A stretch of DNA of 64,000 nucleotides from Paenibacillus sp. FSL H8-0548 (GTDB taxonomy: Bacteria > Bacillota > Bacilli > Paenibacillales > Paenibacillaceae), in contig NZ_CP152049.1 in NCBI RefSeq assembly GCF_038630985.1, positions 5,104,501 through 5,168,500 of the forward strand, written 5' to 3'. Every line of letters begins with the position of its first letter. Position 1 is the stretch's first letter. Position numbers and translations under genes: made by a program. Positions 34,823 to 43,792 of the stretch are shown here, one piece after another. The notes beneath the pieces were generated by a model. That model had not been told where the DNA came from. It saw only the letters and a list, made by a program, of their open reading frames with translations, and made no database searches.

Positions 34823-36163
34823 CTAACCAATTGTAATTTTACCTTCTGGATACCGGTACAATTCTTTTTCTGTACGAGGCCCTAGCGCGTAAGCTAACGT
34901 CAGTGGGCCTAGTCGTCCGGCAAACATCGTAAATGCAATCACTATTTTTCCAACTGCGCTTAACTCGGGCGTAACACCTATCGATAAGCCTACCGTGCCG
35001 AATGCCGAGGTAGCTTCGAACAACAAAAACAAGAATGGCTGCTTCTCCGTCATGGACAGGACCATCGTTGCGATAATGACAAGTCCTAGTGAAATCAACG
35101 TAATCGTCAGCGCTTTAAAAATTCTATCCTTGCCGAGCCTATGCCGGAAAAACACGATGTCCTCGCGTCCGCGAATCATGGCAAGCACTGCACCGACCAA
35201 GGTCGTAAAGGTAGTCGTCTTAATCCCGCCGCCTGTGGAGCCTGGAGAGGCGCCAATAAACATCAATATAATGGTGAAGAACATCGTCGCCTGCCGCAGC
35301 GCCGTATAATCAAGCGTATTGGCACCCGCGGTCCTCGGCGTTACCGATTGGAAGAAGGAGGACAAGATTTTCCCACCAAAATCCATGGAACCAAGCGTCT
35401 TCGTATTGGAAAACTCGAATATAAAAATAACGATCGTGCCCACAGCAATTAACGTGCCCGTCATCGACAATACAACCTTGCTGTGCAATGAAAGCTTCCG
35501 TTTTTTGTTATATTCCATTAGATCCGATAGAACGATAAATCCTAAGCCGCCAGTAATAATAAGCAGCACAGCTGTTAAATTGACCATTGGGTCGGAAGCA
35601 TACTCCGTTAAGCTGCGATACTCGCCAAAAATATCAAACCCGGCATTATTAAATAAGGATACCGCATGAAATGCGCCAAAATACAAGGCTCGACCAAGCG
35701 GCATATCAAAAGCAAATCGAATAGCAAAAAGCACAGCACCTGCAAGCTCAATCGTTAAGGAATAAACGATTACCCGCTGAATCAGACGCACGATGCCTTC
35801 CATACTCGTCTGATTCATCGCTTCCTGAAGCAAAAGCCGCTCACGCAGTGAAATCCTTTTGCGCAGCGCAAGTGCTACCAAGGTGGCCATCGTCATGAAG
35901 CCTAGACCGCCAAGCTGAAATAAACACATTAAGATGACTTGACCAGGAACGGAAAAATAGGTTCCCGTATCGACGACAACCAGCCCTGTCACACAAGTGG
36001 CCGACGTCGCTGTAAACAGCGCATCGAGAAAAGGCAGCCGCTGCCCCTCTACCGATGCAAATGGCATGGATAATAACAGAGCACCCAGTAATATAATAAG
36101 AGCAAACCCACTGACAAGTATCCGTGGGGGCGACCACTTTAGAACATTCCAGTTTACCTTCAT
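34823..36163 (-). CDS. ktrB: Ktr potassium-uptake channel subunit (KtrB/TrkH type)
   Basis: 446 residues. Four M1-P-M2 repeats form the K+ pathway, with pore-loop sequences TSATCVTGL, NNAGFDIFG, GASPGSTGGGI and TSAFGTVGLSIG. The four pore motifs are intact. KtrB works as a dimer with an octameric KtrA ring. It is the first gene after the c-di-AMP riboswitch. Confidence 0.95.
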   Translation of the reverse strand: MKVNWNVLKWSPPRILVSGFALIILLGALLLSMPFASVEGQRLPFLDALFTATSATCVTGLVVVDTGTYFSVPGQVILMCLFQLGGLGFMTMATLVALALRKRISLRERLLLQEAMNQTSMEGIVRLIQRVIVYSLTIELAGAVLFAIRFAFDMPLGRALYFGAFHAVSLFNNAGFDIFGEYRSLTEYASDPMVNLTAVLLIITGGLGFIVLSDLMEYNKKRKLSLHSKVVLSMTGTLIAVGTIVIFIFEFSNTKTLGSMDFGGKILSSFFQSVTPRTAGANTLDYTALRQATMFFTIILMFIGASPGSTGGGIKTTTFTTLVGAVLAMIRGREDIVFFRHRLGKDRIFKALTITLISLGLVIIATMVLSMTEKQPFLFLLFEATSAFGTVGLSIGVTPELSAVGKIVIAFTMFAGRLGPLTLAYALGPRTEKELYRYPEGKITIG

Positions 36164-36211
36164 TAAGCAGCCTCATCTTCGTTATGGTAAGGTAAGAAAT
36201 CGCTTTTTAAG

Positions 36212-36412
36212 CATAAAAAAAAGCACTGAAACTCAAGTGCTCTGTGCGATGAGTCCTGTTCCAGATGCCTACGAGGTTAGCTGTCGGATTCGGGCCTGGA
36301 CAGGCAGCCCTATTTTGCAGCAGGATAAATCCCGCTTTAAAAATTCACCCCATGCTGTCAATGCTGACAGCTTTATGGTTCCCCCGTTTTCCTTAGGAAA
36401 TTCGGCGTAGCT
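36212..36412 (-). ncRNA. ydaO/yuaA-type c-di-AMP riboswitch upstream of ktrB
   Basis: On the minus strand the conserved elements are in order: CGGGGGAACCA, GGGGTGAA, an AGGGCTGCCTG...CAGGCCCGAA segment and CCGACAGCTAACCTCGTAGGC. A terminator (AGCACTTGAG/TTTCAGTGCT, then T8 at 36220-36213) closes it. c-di-AMP binding is expected to turn off ktrBA, in line with c-di-AMP lowering K+ uptake at RNA and protein levels. Confidence 0.92.
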
Positions 36413-36475
36413 ATGCGATTAGTATGATGTTAACGATTATAATCCCAAAGCGGTCTTAATTTAAAGGAGGGCTTT

Positions 36476-36624
36476 ATGACATTAAGCACGATTTTAGCTC
36501 AAAAACAGGCATGGGAAGCATACAGCCCGCCTTAAGCTTGGTGGACATCGTTATTTCGCGTGTTATTGAAGGAAATGATGCTTTTGCATTGGATAATTCA
36601 GGGATTTATATGTTAATGTTATAG
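36476..36624 (+). pseudogene. Small reading frame with strong ribosome site, possibly frameshifted
   Basis: AAAGGAGG lies 7 nt before ATG 36476, but that frame ends after 19 codons (MTLSTILAQKQAWEAYSPP). The overlapping frame that is open from 36460 to the TAG at 36622-36624 has a more protein-like sequence (GMGSIQPALSLVDIVISRV then IEGNDAFALDNSGIYMLML). One extra base right after the ATG would join the two into about 50 residues. Either a short peptide gene or a recent single-base frameshift is possible. I do not recognise the family. Confidence 0.4.
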
Positions 36625-36662
36625 GATATGCTTTTCATTATATCGATAGTTGAGGTGAACCA

Positions 36663-38294
36663 ATGATTGATTCAATTAAGCCTAGCGAATGGAAACGTTT
36701 TCTATGGGCTGCTGTAGCTTGCTTTATTATTTATGCCGGAGTTGAGATTTATCCAATGATCTCTTCAATGATTTCCGGTGAATTGAACATGAAGGTCATT
36801 GAAAAATCCACAGCCGAGAACAGAGCCGCTGCCTTTGCTGAGAAGGAAACCGGAATAAAGGTGAAGTCAGCCAAAGCGGTACACCAAACCGATAAAATCT
36901 TTTATGGCTATTTATCCAAAAACAAGCTGCTTGAAACGTACAGCGACAAATTTGACCAAAGCTTTCCAACGGATACCTATCAGGTCGATTTGAAATTTAC
37001 AAATGGCAACTACGGGCATGTATATGTTCATATGCAAAGCGAAAAAATTGTCGCATGGAATCTGAAAGTCTCTGGAGAGGAGCTAACTGAAGCCGATAAA
37101 ACCAAAGATATCATCGCTTTTCTGACCGCACAAAGCTTCAGTGGTATCGATTTTAATAATAGTCAGATTAATTCAGCAGGGGAATGGCAGGGTAAGGCAT
37201 CCGAGAAATACAGCATCGAAGAGGCTAAACTCGCTCTTACTGTCGATGCTATAAGCTTGAATGGTAGAACTGTGATTACTAAATATAAGCCTGCCTTCGT
37301 TGCTCCTGATGACTATATCAGCTATGTGAAAAATCAGGATAAAATAGCGGGTTACCTAACCGGCTTCGGCTACTTTTTAATGAGCTTCGTGCTATTTGTT
37401 CTCGCCATTATTTATGCCGTATTATACCGAAGATTTACATCGTTCAAATACGGAGTTATTTTGACCATCGTCTATTTTATTACATATCTAATCATGAATT
37501 TAAATGTGCTGGACGGCATTCGAGCCTCGCTCGGGGAAAATGAAATCGCTGGCCAAGCGACGATGATTACTGCAATCTTCACCGTTCTGCTAACCATACC
37601 GATGGCTGCATCCATCTACTTCTCGATCGTCGCGGGCGATGCTCTCTGGAAGGCGCAGGGCCGCTCGTTGTGGCCGCGTTTTGGACAAAAGGGCTACGGC
37701 GACTATGTTTGGCGCAGCGTCGGATTAGCTTATTTGTTCGCGATCATTCTATTCGCGGTGCAGGCCGTTATCTTTATCGGTTTAAAGCTATCGATCGGTA
37801 CCTGGGATACAACAGACGTTACGCAGTCTCCGTACAATATCGGTATTTTGTGGCTCATGCCAGTGCTCGCTTGGGCTGCCGCTATTTCTGAAGAGGCTGT
37901 ATTCCGCTTCTTCGGTATCGGATTATTCCGCAAATGGTTCAAAAACACGTTCGCTGCAGCGCTGCTGCCAACCTTGTTTTGGGCGCTTGGGCATGTGACC
38001 TATCCGTTCTATCCATCTTCGACAAGGTTGATCGAGCTGATCATTATCGGACTGGCGTTCAGCTTTATTTTTGTCAGATACGGCTTCATTACAGCGATGT
38101 TCACACATGCTATCTTTAACAGCATAGCCGTGGGCCTATCCTTGCTCACCATTGGCCAGGCACCAAATATCATCTCAGCCATCTTTTTCTCGGTGCTGCC
38201 TGTCATCATAGCTTTTGTACTGAAATATTTCAGCCACAAAAAAGAGAAGAAACCGCCAGTTACGACGGCTCCTCCTCATTTAGAGCAGCTATAA
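36663..38294 (+). CDS. CPBP-family intramembrane metalloprotease with extracytoplasmic N-domain
   Basis: 543 residues. TM1 (about 12-33) is followed by a soluble region of about 190 residues (about 40-225) with features of PepSY-like domains, then about eight TM helices. CPBP (Abi) active-site motifs are E410-E411...R415 (SEEAVFRFF), H444 (WALGHVTYP) and H482...N486 (THAIFNSI). Relatives include Rce1 and bacteriocin-immunity proteases; substrates are usually unknown. GAGGTG precedes ATG 36663. Its stop lies 35 nt inside the convergent uvrC gene. Confidence 0.87.
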   Translation: MIDSIKPSEWKRFLWAAVACFIIYAGVEIYPMISSMISGELNMKVIEKSTAENRAAAFAEKETGIKVKSAKAVHQTDKIFYGYLSKNKLLETYSDKFDQSFPTDTYQVDLKFTNGNYGHVYVHMQSEKIVAWNLKVSGEELTEADKTKDIIAFLTAQSFSGIDFNNSQINSAGEWQGKASEKYSIEEAKLALTVDAISLNGRTVITKYKPAFVAPDDYISYVKNQDKIAGYLTGFGYFLMSFVLFVLAIIYAVLYRRFTSFKYGVILTIVYFITYLIMNLNVLDGIRASLGENEIAGQATMITAIFTVLLTIPMAASIYFSIVAGDALWKAQGRSLWPRFGQKGYGDYVWRSVGLAYLFAIILFAVQAVIFIGLKLSIGTWDTTDVTQSPYNIGILWLMPVLAWAAAISEEAVFRFFGIGLFRKWFKNTFAAALLPTLFWALGHVTYPFYPSSTRLIELIIIGLAFSFIFVRYGFITAMFTHAIFNSIAVGLSLLTIGQAPNIISAIFFSVLPVIIAFVLKYFSHKKEKKPPVTTAPPHLEQL

Positions 38295-40167
38295 TTTGCG
38301 AAGCTAATTTATCCCCAATAGATAGAGGCCGAAAGTCTTCGACTGAGGCCTCTTTTATTTTTTTGATCGAGCCAAAATGCTTGAGCAGCAGCTTCCGGCG
38401 CTTCTCTCCAATGCCCGGAATCGAGTCGAGCTTCGATTCGACCATCGACTTGCCGCGCTGCTCGCGGTGGAACGTAATGGCAAAGCGATGCACCTCATCT
38501 TGAATGCGCTGCAGCAAATAAAACTCTTGGCTGTCCCGGGGCAGGGGCACGATCTCAGCCGGATCTCCAGTCATGAGCTGTGCCGTTTTGTGCTTGGCAT
38601 CCTTCACCAAGCCGCATACCGGAATAGATAAGCCAAGCTCATTCTCAAGCACATCAAGCGCAGCCGATATTTGTCCCTTCCCGCCATCGACCACGATCAG
38701 ATCAGGAGGTGCAAGCTCCTCCTTCACCACACGCTCGTAGCGGCGCCGTATGACCTCGCGCATCGTTTCGTAATCATCTGGTCCTTGAACCGTCTTCACC
38801 TTGTATTTGCGGTATTCCCTGCGGTCTGGCTTGCCATCGATGAACACGACCATTGCCGACACGGGATTCGTCCCTTGAATGTTCGAGTTATCGAACGCTT
38901 CGATCCGATGCACCGCATCAAGCCCCAACCAGCCTGCGAGCGATTCTGACGCCTTGACGCTGCGCTCCTCATCCCGCTCAATGAGACGGAATTTCTCATC
39001 TAGCATCACCTTCGCATTGTTCGTCGCCATCGTTACTACCTCGCTCTTGCGACCGCGCTGCGGCATAAGCACCTTCACCTTCAGCCAGCTGTGCAGCGAG
39101 GCAATCACATCATCAGCATGCGACGATGCTGCTTCATCCTCTTCTGACTTTGCTGCTCCTTCAGCTTCATCGTGCTCCAGCTCCTCAGGCAGCGGCAGCA
39201 AGATTTGCTTTGGCAGCGCTGGATTATCACTATAGTATTGGGTCACAAACGTAATGAAGTCATCGTAAGCCTCGCCATAATACGGAAAAGTAGACCCATG
39301 CCGCTCAATAAGCTTGCCTTGCCGCATGTACAAAATTTGCACGCACATCCAGCCCTTATCCACGGCAAAGCCAAACACATCACGATCAAGCGCATCCGAC
39401 ATCGTAATCTTCTGCTTCTCCATTACCGCATCGATAGCGATTAACTGATCACGGAATTCCTTGGCTCGTTCAAATTCAAGATTTTCCGCAGCCTCCTCCA
39501 TTTTCCGCTGAAGCTCAATTTTCACTACATCCTGTCCGCCATTAAGAAAACGTGATATTTCTTGGATCATCCGATCATATTCCGTCTGCTCTACGTCGAA
39601 CTCACAAGGCGCGATACATTGTCCAAGATGGTAATACAAGCACACCTTCTCAGGAAGCGTCTTGCACTTGCGCAGCGGATAAAGCCTATCGAGCAGCTTC
39701 TTCGTCTGCTGAGCCGCGTAGGCGTTCGGGTAGGGACCGAAATACTTTCCTTTATCCTTGACGATCCGCCTCGTAACCTCAAGCTTCGGATGCTTCTCGT
39801 TCGTTATTTTGATATATGGAAAAGTTTTGTCATCCTTCAGCAGAACATTATATCTGGGGTGATATTGTTTAATTAAATTACATTCTAGAATGAGTGCTTC
39901 CATATTGCTAGAGGTAACAATAAACTCGAAATCGCGTATTTCCGATACAAGACGCTGTGTTTTCCCATTATGGCTGCCGTTAAAATAAGAGCGTACGCGG
40001 TGCTTGAGCACCTTCGCCTTGCCCACATAAATAATGACGCCCTCGCTGTTTTTCATGAGGTAACAGCCTGATTGATCGGGGAGCAAGGCTAGCTTGTTCC
40101 GTATCGTCGCTTTTGCCTCTGCAAGCTGCTGCTCTGCCAGCTCCCGATCCGTCTGTTGATGTTCCAT
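38260..40167 (-). CDS. uvrC: UvrABC excinuclease subunit C
   Basis: 635 residues. The GIY-YIG domain (about 30-110, [19 protein letters not shown]) makes the 3' cut. The UVR motif (about 215-250, [22 protein letters not shown]) binds UvrB. The RNase H-like domain ([21 protein letters not shown]) makes the 5' cut, and C-terminal helix-hairpin-helix motifs end the protein ([20 protein letters not shown]). An acidic insertion of about 25 residues ([20 protein letters not shown]) sits near residue 350. GGAGG lies 7 nt before ATG 40167. Confidence 0.97.
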   Translation of the reverse strand: MEHQQTDRELAEQQLAEAKATIRNKLALLPDQSGCYLMKNSEGVIIYVGKAKVLKHRVRSYFNGSHNGKTQRLVSEIRDFEFIVTSSNMEALILECNLIKQYHPRYNVLLKDDKTFPYIKITNEKHPKLEVTRRIVKDKGKYFGPYPNAYAAQQTKKLLDRLYPLRKCKTLPEKVCLYYHLGQCIAPCEFDVEQTEYDRMIQEISRFLNGGQDVVKIELQRKMEEAAENLEFERAKEFRDQLIAIDAVMEKQKITMSDALDRDVFGFAVDKGWMCVQILYMRQGKLIERHGSTFPYYGEAYDDFITFVTQYYSDNPALPKQILLPLPEELEHDEAEGAAKSEEDEAASSHADDVIASLHSWLKVKVLMPQRGRKSEVVTMATNNAKVMLDEKFRLIERDEERSVKASESLAGWLGLDAVHRIEAFDNSNIQGTNPVSAMVVFIDGKPDRREYRKYKVKTVQGPDDYETMREVIRRRYERVVKEELAPPDLIVVDGGKGQISAALDVLENELGLSIPVCGLVKDAKHKTAQLMTGDPAEIVPLPRDSQEFYLLQRIQDEVHRFAITFHREQRGKSMVESKLDSIPGIGEKRRKLLLKHFGSIKKIKEASVEDFRPLSIGDKLASQIIAALNEEEPS

Positions 40168-40373
40168 GCTCTCGCCTCCGACTGCCTAAAGATTCTGTAC
40201 ACATTTTAGCATAAATAAGCCGCTCTTTGTCTTACAATTGTCACCTGTAGATGCTTTACAACTGTTTGGCTGTTTGGGTATACTAATATAAGTTGAATAA
40301 ACCGATACTACATAAAGACGGCCGTATAGGTTGTGATTGAAGCAGTCGGTCTTTTTCAAGGAGGACGTCAACG

Positions 40374-40520
40374 ATGGAAAACGTAAGAGACCCGCGCGAG
40401 CATTATAACGAAGAGCCTCGCCATGACTTGATGGATGTCGTATTCGGCTTTGGCGGAATGCTCGGTTTTATGACCGTCATTTTCGCTGCAGCGGTTATCG
40501 TGAAATTCATCATTTCATAA
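40374..40520 (+). CDS. YqzM-like single-pass membrane microprotein
   Basis: 48 residues. It has an acidic and charged N terminus with DPREHYNEEPRHDLMD and one TM helix (about 22-45: VVFGFGGMLGFMTVIFAAAV). AAGGAGGA precedes ATG 40374 by 8-9 nt and a strong terminator follows, so this is a genuine transcribed gene. The layout resembles Bacillus YqzM-type small proteins, whose function is unknown. The family assignment is tentative. Confidence 0.65.
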   Translation: MENVRDPREHYNEEPRHDLMDVVFGFGGMLGFMTVIFAAAVIVKFIIS

Positions 40521-40522
40521 GG

Positions 40523-40556
40523 AAAAAGGAGCAGCCTGCTGCTCCTTTTTTTATTG
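40523..40556 (+). terminator. Terminator of the YqzM-like gene
   Basis: AAAAAGGAGCAG/CTGCTCCTTTTT, a perfect 12-bp stem with a 4-nt loop, then TTTATT. Confidence 0.9.
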
Positions 40557-40675
40557 CCCTCGAATCGGGCATAACGGCTGTTCACGTTCCTCGGTTTTTT
40601 AAGACTACCGCCGCAATAGAATAGTATCATAGATTGCGAACGTTATCCGTAAAGCTGCTGCCTCCTCCTATTCTC

Positions 40676-40908
40676 CACTCCTGCAGTAACTTCGTGTATT
40701 TGAGCCACTATGAGGGATCTATCCTGCACTCCTGCAGTAACTTCGTGTATTTGAGCCACTATGAGGGATCTATCCTGCATAATCGCAGTAGAATCGATTA
40801 TCATAGATCCTTTTCGCTCGTAATCAGAGGTCTATCCTGCATGGAGTGCAACATAGGCCTCTGCAAGCGCGAATAAATGGCATCTATCCTGCTAGAGTGC
40901 AGGATAGA
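40676..40908. repeat. 51-bp tandem repeat followed by degenerate units
   Basis: Two identical 51-bp units begin at 40676 and 40727. They are followed by diverged units that keep the phrase TCTATCCTGCA (at about 40719, 40770, 40831 and 40883). The array ends in TCTATCCTGC...GCAGGATAGA, a perfect 10-bp hairpin at 40883-40908. It fills the spacer between a convergent pair of genes. The + strand frame through it repeats 17 residues but has no ribosome site. Confidence 0.75.
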
Positions 40909-40991
40909 CGCCATACACAGTAGTGCTTATACGTTGCTAAATACGCATTCTTCAGCTTTATCCGCTGGTACTACTCCACTTCCGCAGCCGT

Positions 40992-42983
40992 TTAGCTTGC
41001 GTTCACTTCACTAGGCAATGGCTTGGAATAAGCTCCTCTTGACCCGCTTCCCATCAAATAAGGATACAATAATATAAGTCCGAGCACATAAAGCAGCAGC
41101 GCAAATAATGCCGGAGATAGATGCAAAAAATCAACATATCCAATAGATAAATGTACGCTGAGGCCCGCATAAAAGCCTGGAATTCCCCCAAGCAGAAGCG
41201 TCCACCATAACCATCTTGCTCCCGGCTGAATCCCCCATAAGGCAATGATCAGAATAGCGAGCGCATCGCATAGAAGCGCGCCGCCAAAGCCCGCTCTATC
41301 ATGAGCGATCAGCGGAATCAGCTTCAAATTCGTTTCGTTCAGCTCGGCATGCGAGGTGTTCAAATAAACAAGATCCGACTGAACGAACACCTGCGAAATA
41401 CCAACCCCCGAAATCGTTAACCCACCAATTGCGAGCGCAAAGCCTAGTACAACTAAGCATAGCTGACCCCACATCGCACGGCGCCACGTCGAATCATTCC
41501 TTACATTGACAGGCAACCGATATGGCTGATCCGGATTTCTTCGCATCGATAGCAGAAACATCGGTAATAAGAGAACAGCGGCAAGTGCATGCAGCGGATC
41601 AAAATAGCCATAGCCAAGGTACAAAAAGAAGCTCAAAAAACCAACTATTCCCGATACAGCCAGCGCCGTCCTCGCCCAGTGGAGACCGTGCCGCAATCCA
41701 TGCCTAGCAAGCTGAAAATAAATAATTCCTATGGAGATCATCGTGCCCGAGAGCGTAATTCGATCATGGGACATAAAATGCAGCAAATTGTGGTTCACCA
41801 GATGCAGCTCGTCCAACGTCATATTTAAAAATAACAAATCGTAAGGCAGCAGTACCGTCGTTGCTGCAACTATCCAAGAGATCACGCCACCGATAATCAT
41901 CCCGATGCCAAGCAGGCACATCCAGCCCCAATGCTTCCAGAAGGAAGGTGCCGTCTGGGCCGGCTCATGCTGAATCTGCTCGTAGATGATAGCCTCATTC
42001 ATTCTCTTCGGCAGCCCTGGCCCTGCATAAACGAGACCGCTATGAAGCATAATCGCATTCGCGCCAGCCTGCAGCAGGTCCAGCGCATCCTGCGGCTCAT
42101 GTGCGCCACCACCGGCCTTAATGATGAAATCAGATGTAATAGTATCTTGGCTGCGGAGAAGCTTTATTTTGGACAAGGTAGACGCTTTAGCAGCTTTCCC
42201 TACCACTGAGCGATATCCTTCTTCTGCTCCAGCACAAATCGCCTCGCCAATAACTACTCCACTCCACATCTCCAGCCCCGTTATATCCAGCAGCGCGACA
42301 AGCTGCTCATCTGGAAGCTCCGGAGGAACATATAGAAATAAAGGCTTCTTCTGATGGGGTTGCGATGATCGATAGCTAGACAATCCTGTTAGGATAGCTG
42401 CAGCATCTGCCCAGCTCCGTGAAGCCTGCAGCACATCAACGTAAAAGCCAGCTGCCCCAGCATCGCTTAGCTTGATCAGCAGCCTTTCAAGCTCATGAAG
42501 AGCCTGCTCAGGCGCAGCGAGCGGCATTGGCGATATACGCGCCAGCTGCGGCAGCCGATGCCTGGGCTTTGCGATATATTCAGCGAATCGCTCTCCCCCT
42601 TCATTCTCAAAGTAATTCGGATATTGAATATTTTCGTGTGCGATGTCATTCACGATCGGCACAGCATTGTGAATAGGCGCTATCGTAATCGGTCCATATT
42701 CAATGAAACCAATTCCGAACTGCGCTAAGGCTCCATGCGCTATCGCTTGCGGGTCTAATCCGCCGGACAGCCCAATGGGCGTTTCGACAGCAATGCCTGC
42801 TAAGCTCCGCTTCAGCAGCGGTGACGGCTCCATGTGGCCAAGCGTCTTAATAACGAATGTGCCGCCTGGTATTTTGCTTAGTGTACCGATTGCTGTTAAG
42901 GTTAGTGCTCTGCTCAAACGGGATGGAAGCTTAAATAAAAGCGGTCGAAACAACGTTTGGTACGACCAATCCGGCATCGTCAT
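40992..42983 (-). CDS. DHODH-derived domain fused to a duplicated four-helix membrane domain
   Basis: 663 residues. Residues 1-335 resemble class-2 dihydroorotate dehydrogenase: an N-terminal helical region, ETPIGLSGGLDPQAIAHGALAQFG-type strand 1, GFIEYGPITI, and the C-terminal FMN-phosphate region IIKAGGGAHEPQDALDLL with SGLVYAGPGL. The Lys of the GLDKNG motif is replaced (GLDPQA) and the NxSSPNTPGLR catalytic segment is not seen (VDVLQASRSW). Residues 349-480 and 503-640 are two homologous units of about four TM helices, each with LN-x-T...EL...N, then HDR (406-408 and 561-563), and GF...GY-x-D-x-LH. No neighbour suggests a pathway. I do not assign pyrD. Confidence 0.8.
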   Translation of the reverse strand: MTMPDWSYQTLFRPLLFKLPSRLSRALTLTAIGTLSKIPGGTFVIKTLGHMEPSPLLKRSLAGIAVETPIGLSGGLDPQAIAHGALAQFGIGFIEYGPITIAPIHNAVPIVNDIAHENIQYPNYFENEGGERFAEYIAKPRHRLPQLARISPMPLAAPEQALHELERLLIKLSDAGAAGFYVDVLQASRSWADAAAILTGLSSYRSSQPHQKKPLFLYVPPELPDEQLVALLDITGLEMWSGVVIGEAICAGAEEGYRSVVGKAAKASTLSKIKLLRSQDTITSDFIIKAGGGAHEPQDALDLLQAGANAIMLHSGLVYAGPGLPKRMNEAIIYEQIQHEPAQTAPSFWKHWGWMCLLGIGMIIGGVISWIVAATTVLLPYDLLFLNMTLDELHLVNHNLLHFMSHDRITLSGTMISIGIIYFQLARHGLRHGLHWARTALAVSGIVGFLSFFLYLGYGYFDPLHALAAVLLLPMFLLSMRRNPDQPYRLPVNVRNDSTWRRAMWGQLCLVVLGFALAIGGLTISGVGISQVFVQSDLVYLNTSHAELNETNLKLIPLIAHDRAGFGGALLCDALAILIIALWGIQPGARWLWWTLLLGGIPGFYAGLSVHLSIGYVDFLHLSPALFALLLYVLGLILLYPYLMGSGSRGAYSKPLPSEVNAS

Positions 42984-43431
42984 TCTCCTTATCCAAATCT
43001 CAATTGCTTTACACCATTCTAGAAAACAAATAAGCGTTGTGCAATATAAAGCTTTGCGAAGGTTTTACAGAAAAGGATAAATGTGATACTTACGCTTTCC
43101 TATATTTCAGAACAAAATCACCCTTACGGATGATTGGAAATCGCGGTCGCGTCAGCTCACACTTCTAACGGAAACCACAGACGCTAAATCGCCTTTATTT
43201 TTCGTTTCAAGATTCTAACGGAAACACGCGCCTCTATTTGTACCCTACATGCCCGATTTCGCTTCATTTCTGAGGAATAGTGTCTCTGGCTTCCGTTAAA
43301 ATGTGACGCTAACCCAAAATGCAACTTTAGCGTCTCTGGCTTCCGTTAGCTTTCGTTATCTGCTCACTGGCTGCTGCCGTAGCATCATGATCAACAGGTT
43401 CAGAGGATGCATAGTTTCCTATACACAAATA
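42984..43431. other. Non-coding spacer upstream of the DHODH-fusion gene
   Basis: It contains the GCTTTCCTATATTT copy (43094-43107) and the nested inverted repeats at 43163-43350; no gene was found. The promoter of the DHODH-fusion gene should lie in 42990-43080. Confidence 0.5.
43163..43350. repeat. Nested inverted repeats, four copies of a TAACGGAA motif
   Basis: Copies in one direction at 43163-43185 and 43213-43232 (TTCTAACGGAAAC...), and in the opposite direction at 43280-43299 and 43330-43350 (GCGTCTCTGGCTTCCGTTAG). Copy 1 and copy 4 pair at 18 of 20 positions, and copy 2 pairs with copy 3. It could fold into a long branched hairpin of about 190 nt. Confidence 0.65.
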
Positions 43432-43465
43432 AAACGACTCTATGCCCGTAGGCATAGAGTCGTTT
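43432..43465 (-). terminator. Terminator of the sulfate uptake operon
   Basis: AAACGACTCTATGCC/GGCATAGAGTCGTTT, a perfect 15-bp stem with a 4-nt loop, about 58 nt past the stop of the YezD-like gene. Confidence 0.8.
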
Positions 43466-43523
43466 CTTAACGTATGATGATCATTCGCTCTAATCCATTA
43501 CGCCCCTTTATCGAATAAAGGAA

Positions 43524-43766
43524 TTACTGAACGATACGAAGCGCATCGCCTGAGGACTGGCTCTCACGCTGCTTCGATTGCTGCTGCAGTCCGGACGGAG
43601 CCTGCTGCTTCTGAGAGGGGCTGTCATAACGCGTTCTTTCCGTCCGGTCAATTTGTACGATTCTTCCATCATGAACGGTTATCGTCACATGTCCATAATG
43701 AAGACCGCTTACCTGCTCTGCGATTCGCTCCAGCCACTGCTGATCCACTTCCAACGGCTTTGACAT
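43524..43766 (-). CDS. yezD: YezD-like (DUF2292) small protein
   Basis: About 80 residues. The pattern WLERIAEQVSGLHYGHVTITVHDGRIVQIDRTERTRYD matches the YezD/DUF2292 family, small proteins of unknown function often encoded with sulfate or cysteine genes. The C-terminal third is Gln/Ser-rich and low complexity. GGAGGG lies 7-8 nt before ATG 43766. It follows cysW by 26 nt and so belongs to the sulfate operon. Confidence 0.75.
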   Translation of the reverse strand: MSKPLEVDQQWLERIAEQVSGLHYGHVTITVHDGRIVQIDRTERTRYDSPSQKQQAPSGLQQQSKQRESQSSGDALRIVQ

Positions 43767-43792
43767 TTTGTATCCCTCCATCAGAATTCATT

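Noticed and set aside
40634..40876. An 80-codon + strand frame with a repeated 17-residue unit
   Set aside because: The repeat comes from the 51-bp tandem DNA repeat being divisible by three; there is no ribosome site and the later units break the pattern.
40676..40908. Possible CRISPR array
   Set aside because: The two identical units are directly adjacent with no unique spacers, and no cas genes are present.
40992..42983. Annotation as pyrD
   Set aside because: Key class-2 DHODH residues (GLDKNG Lys, NxSSPNT segment) are not present, and the protein is twice the usual length because of the membrane domain.
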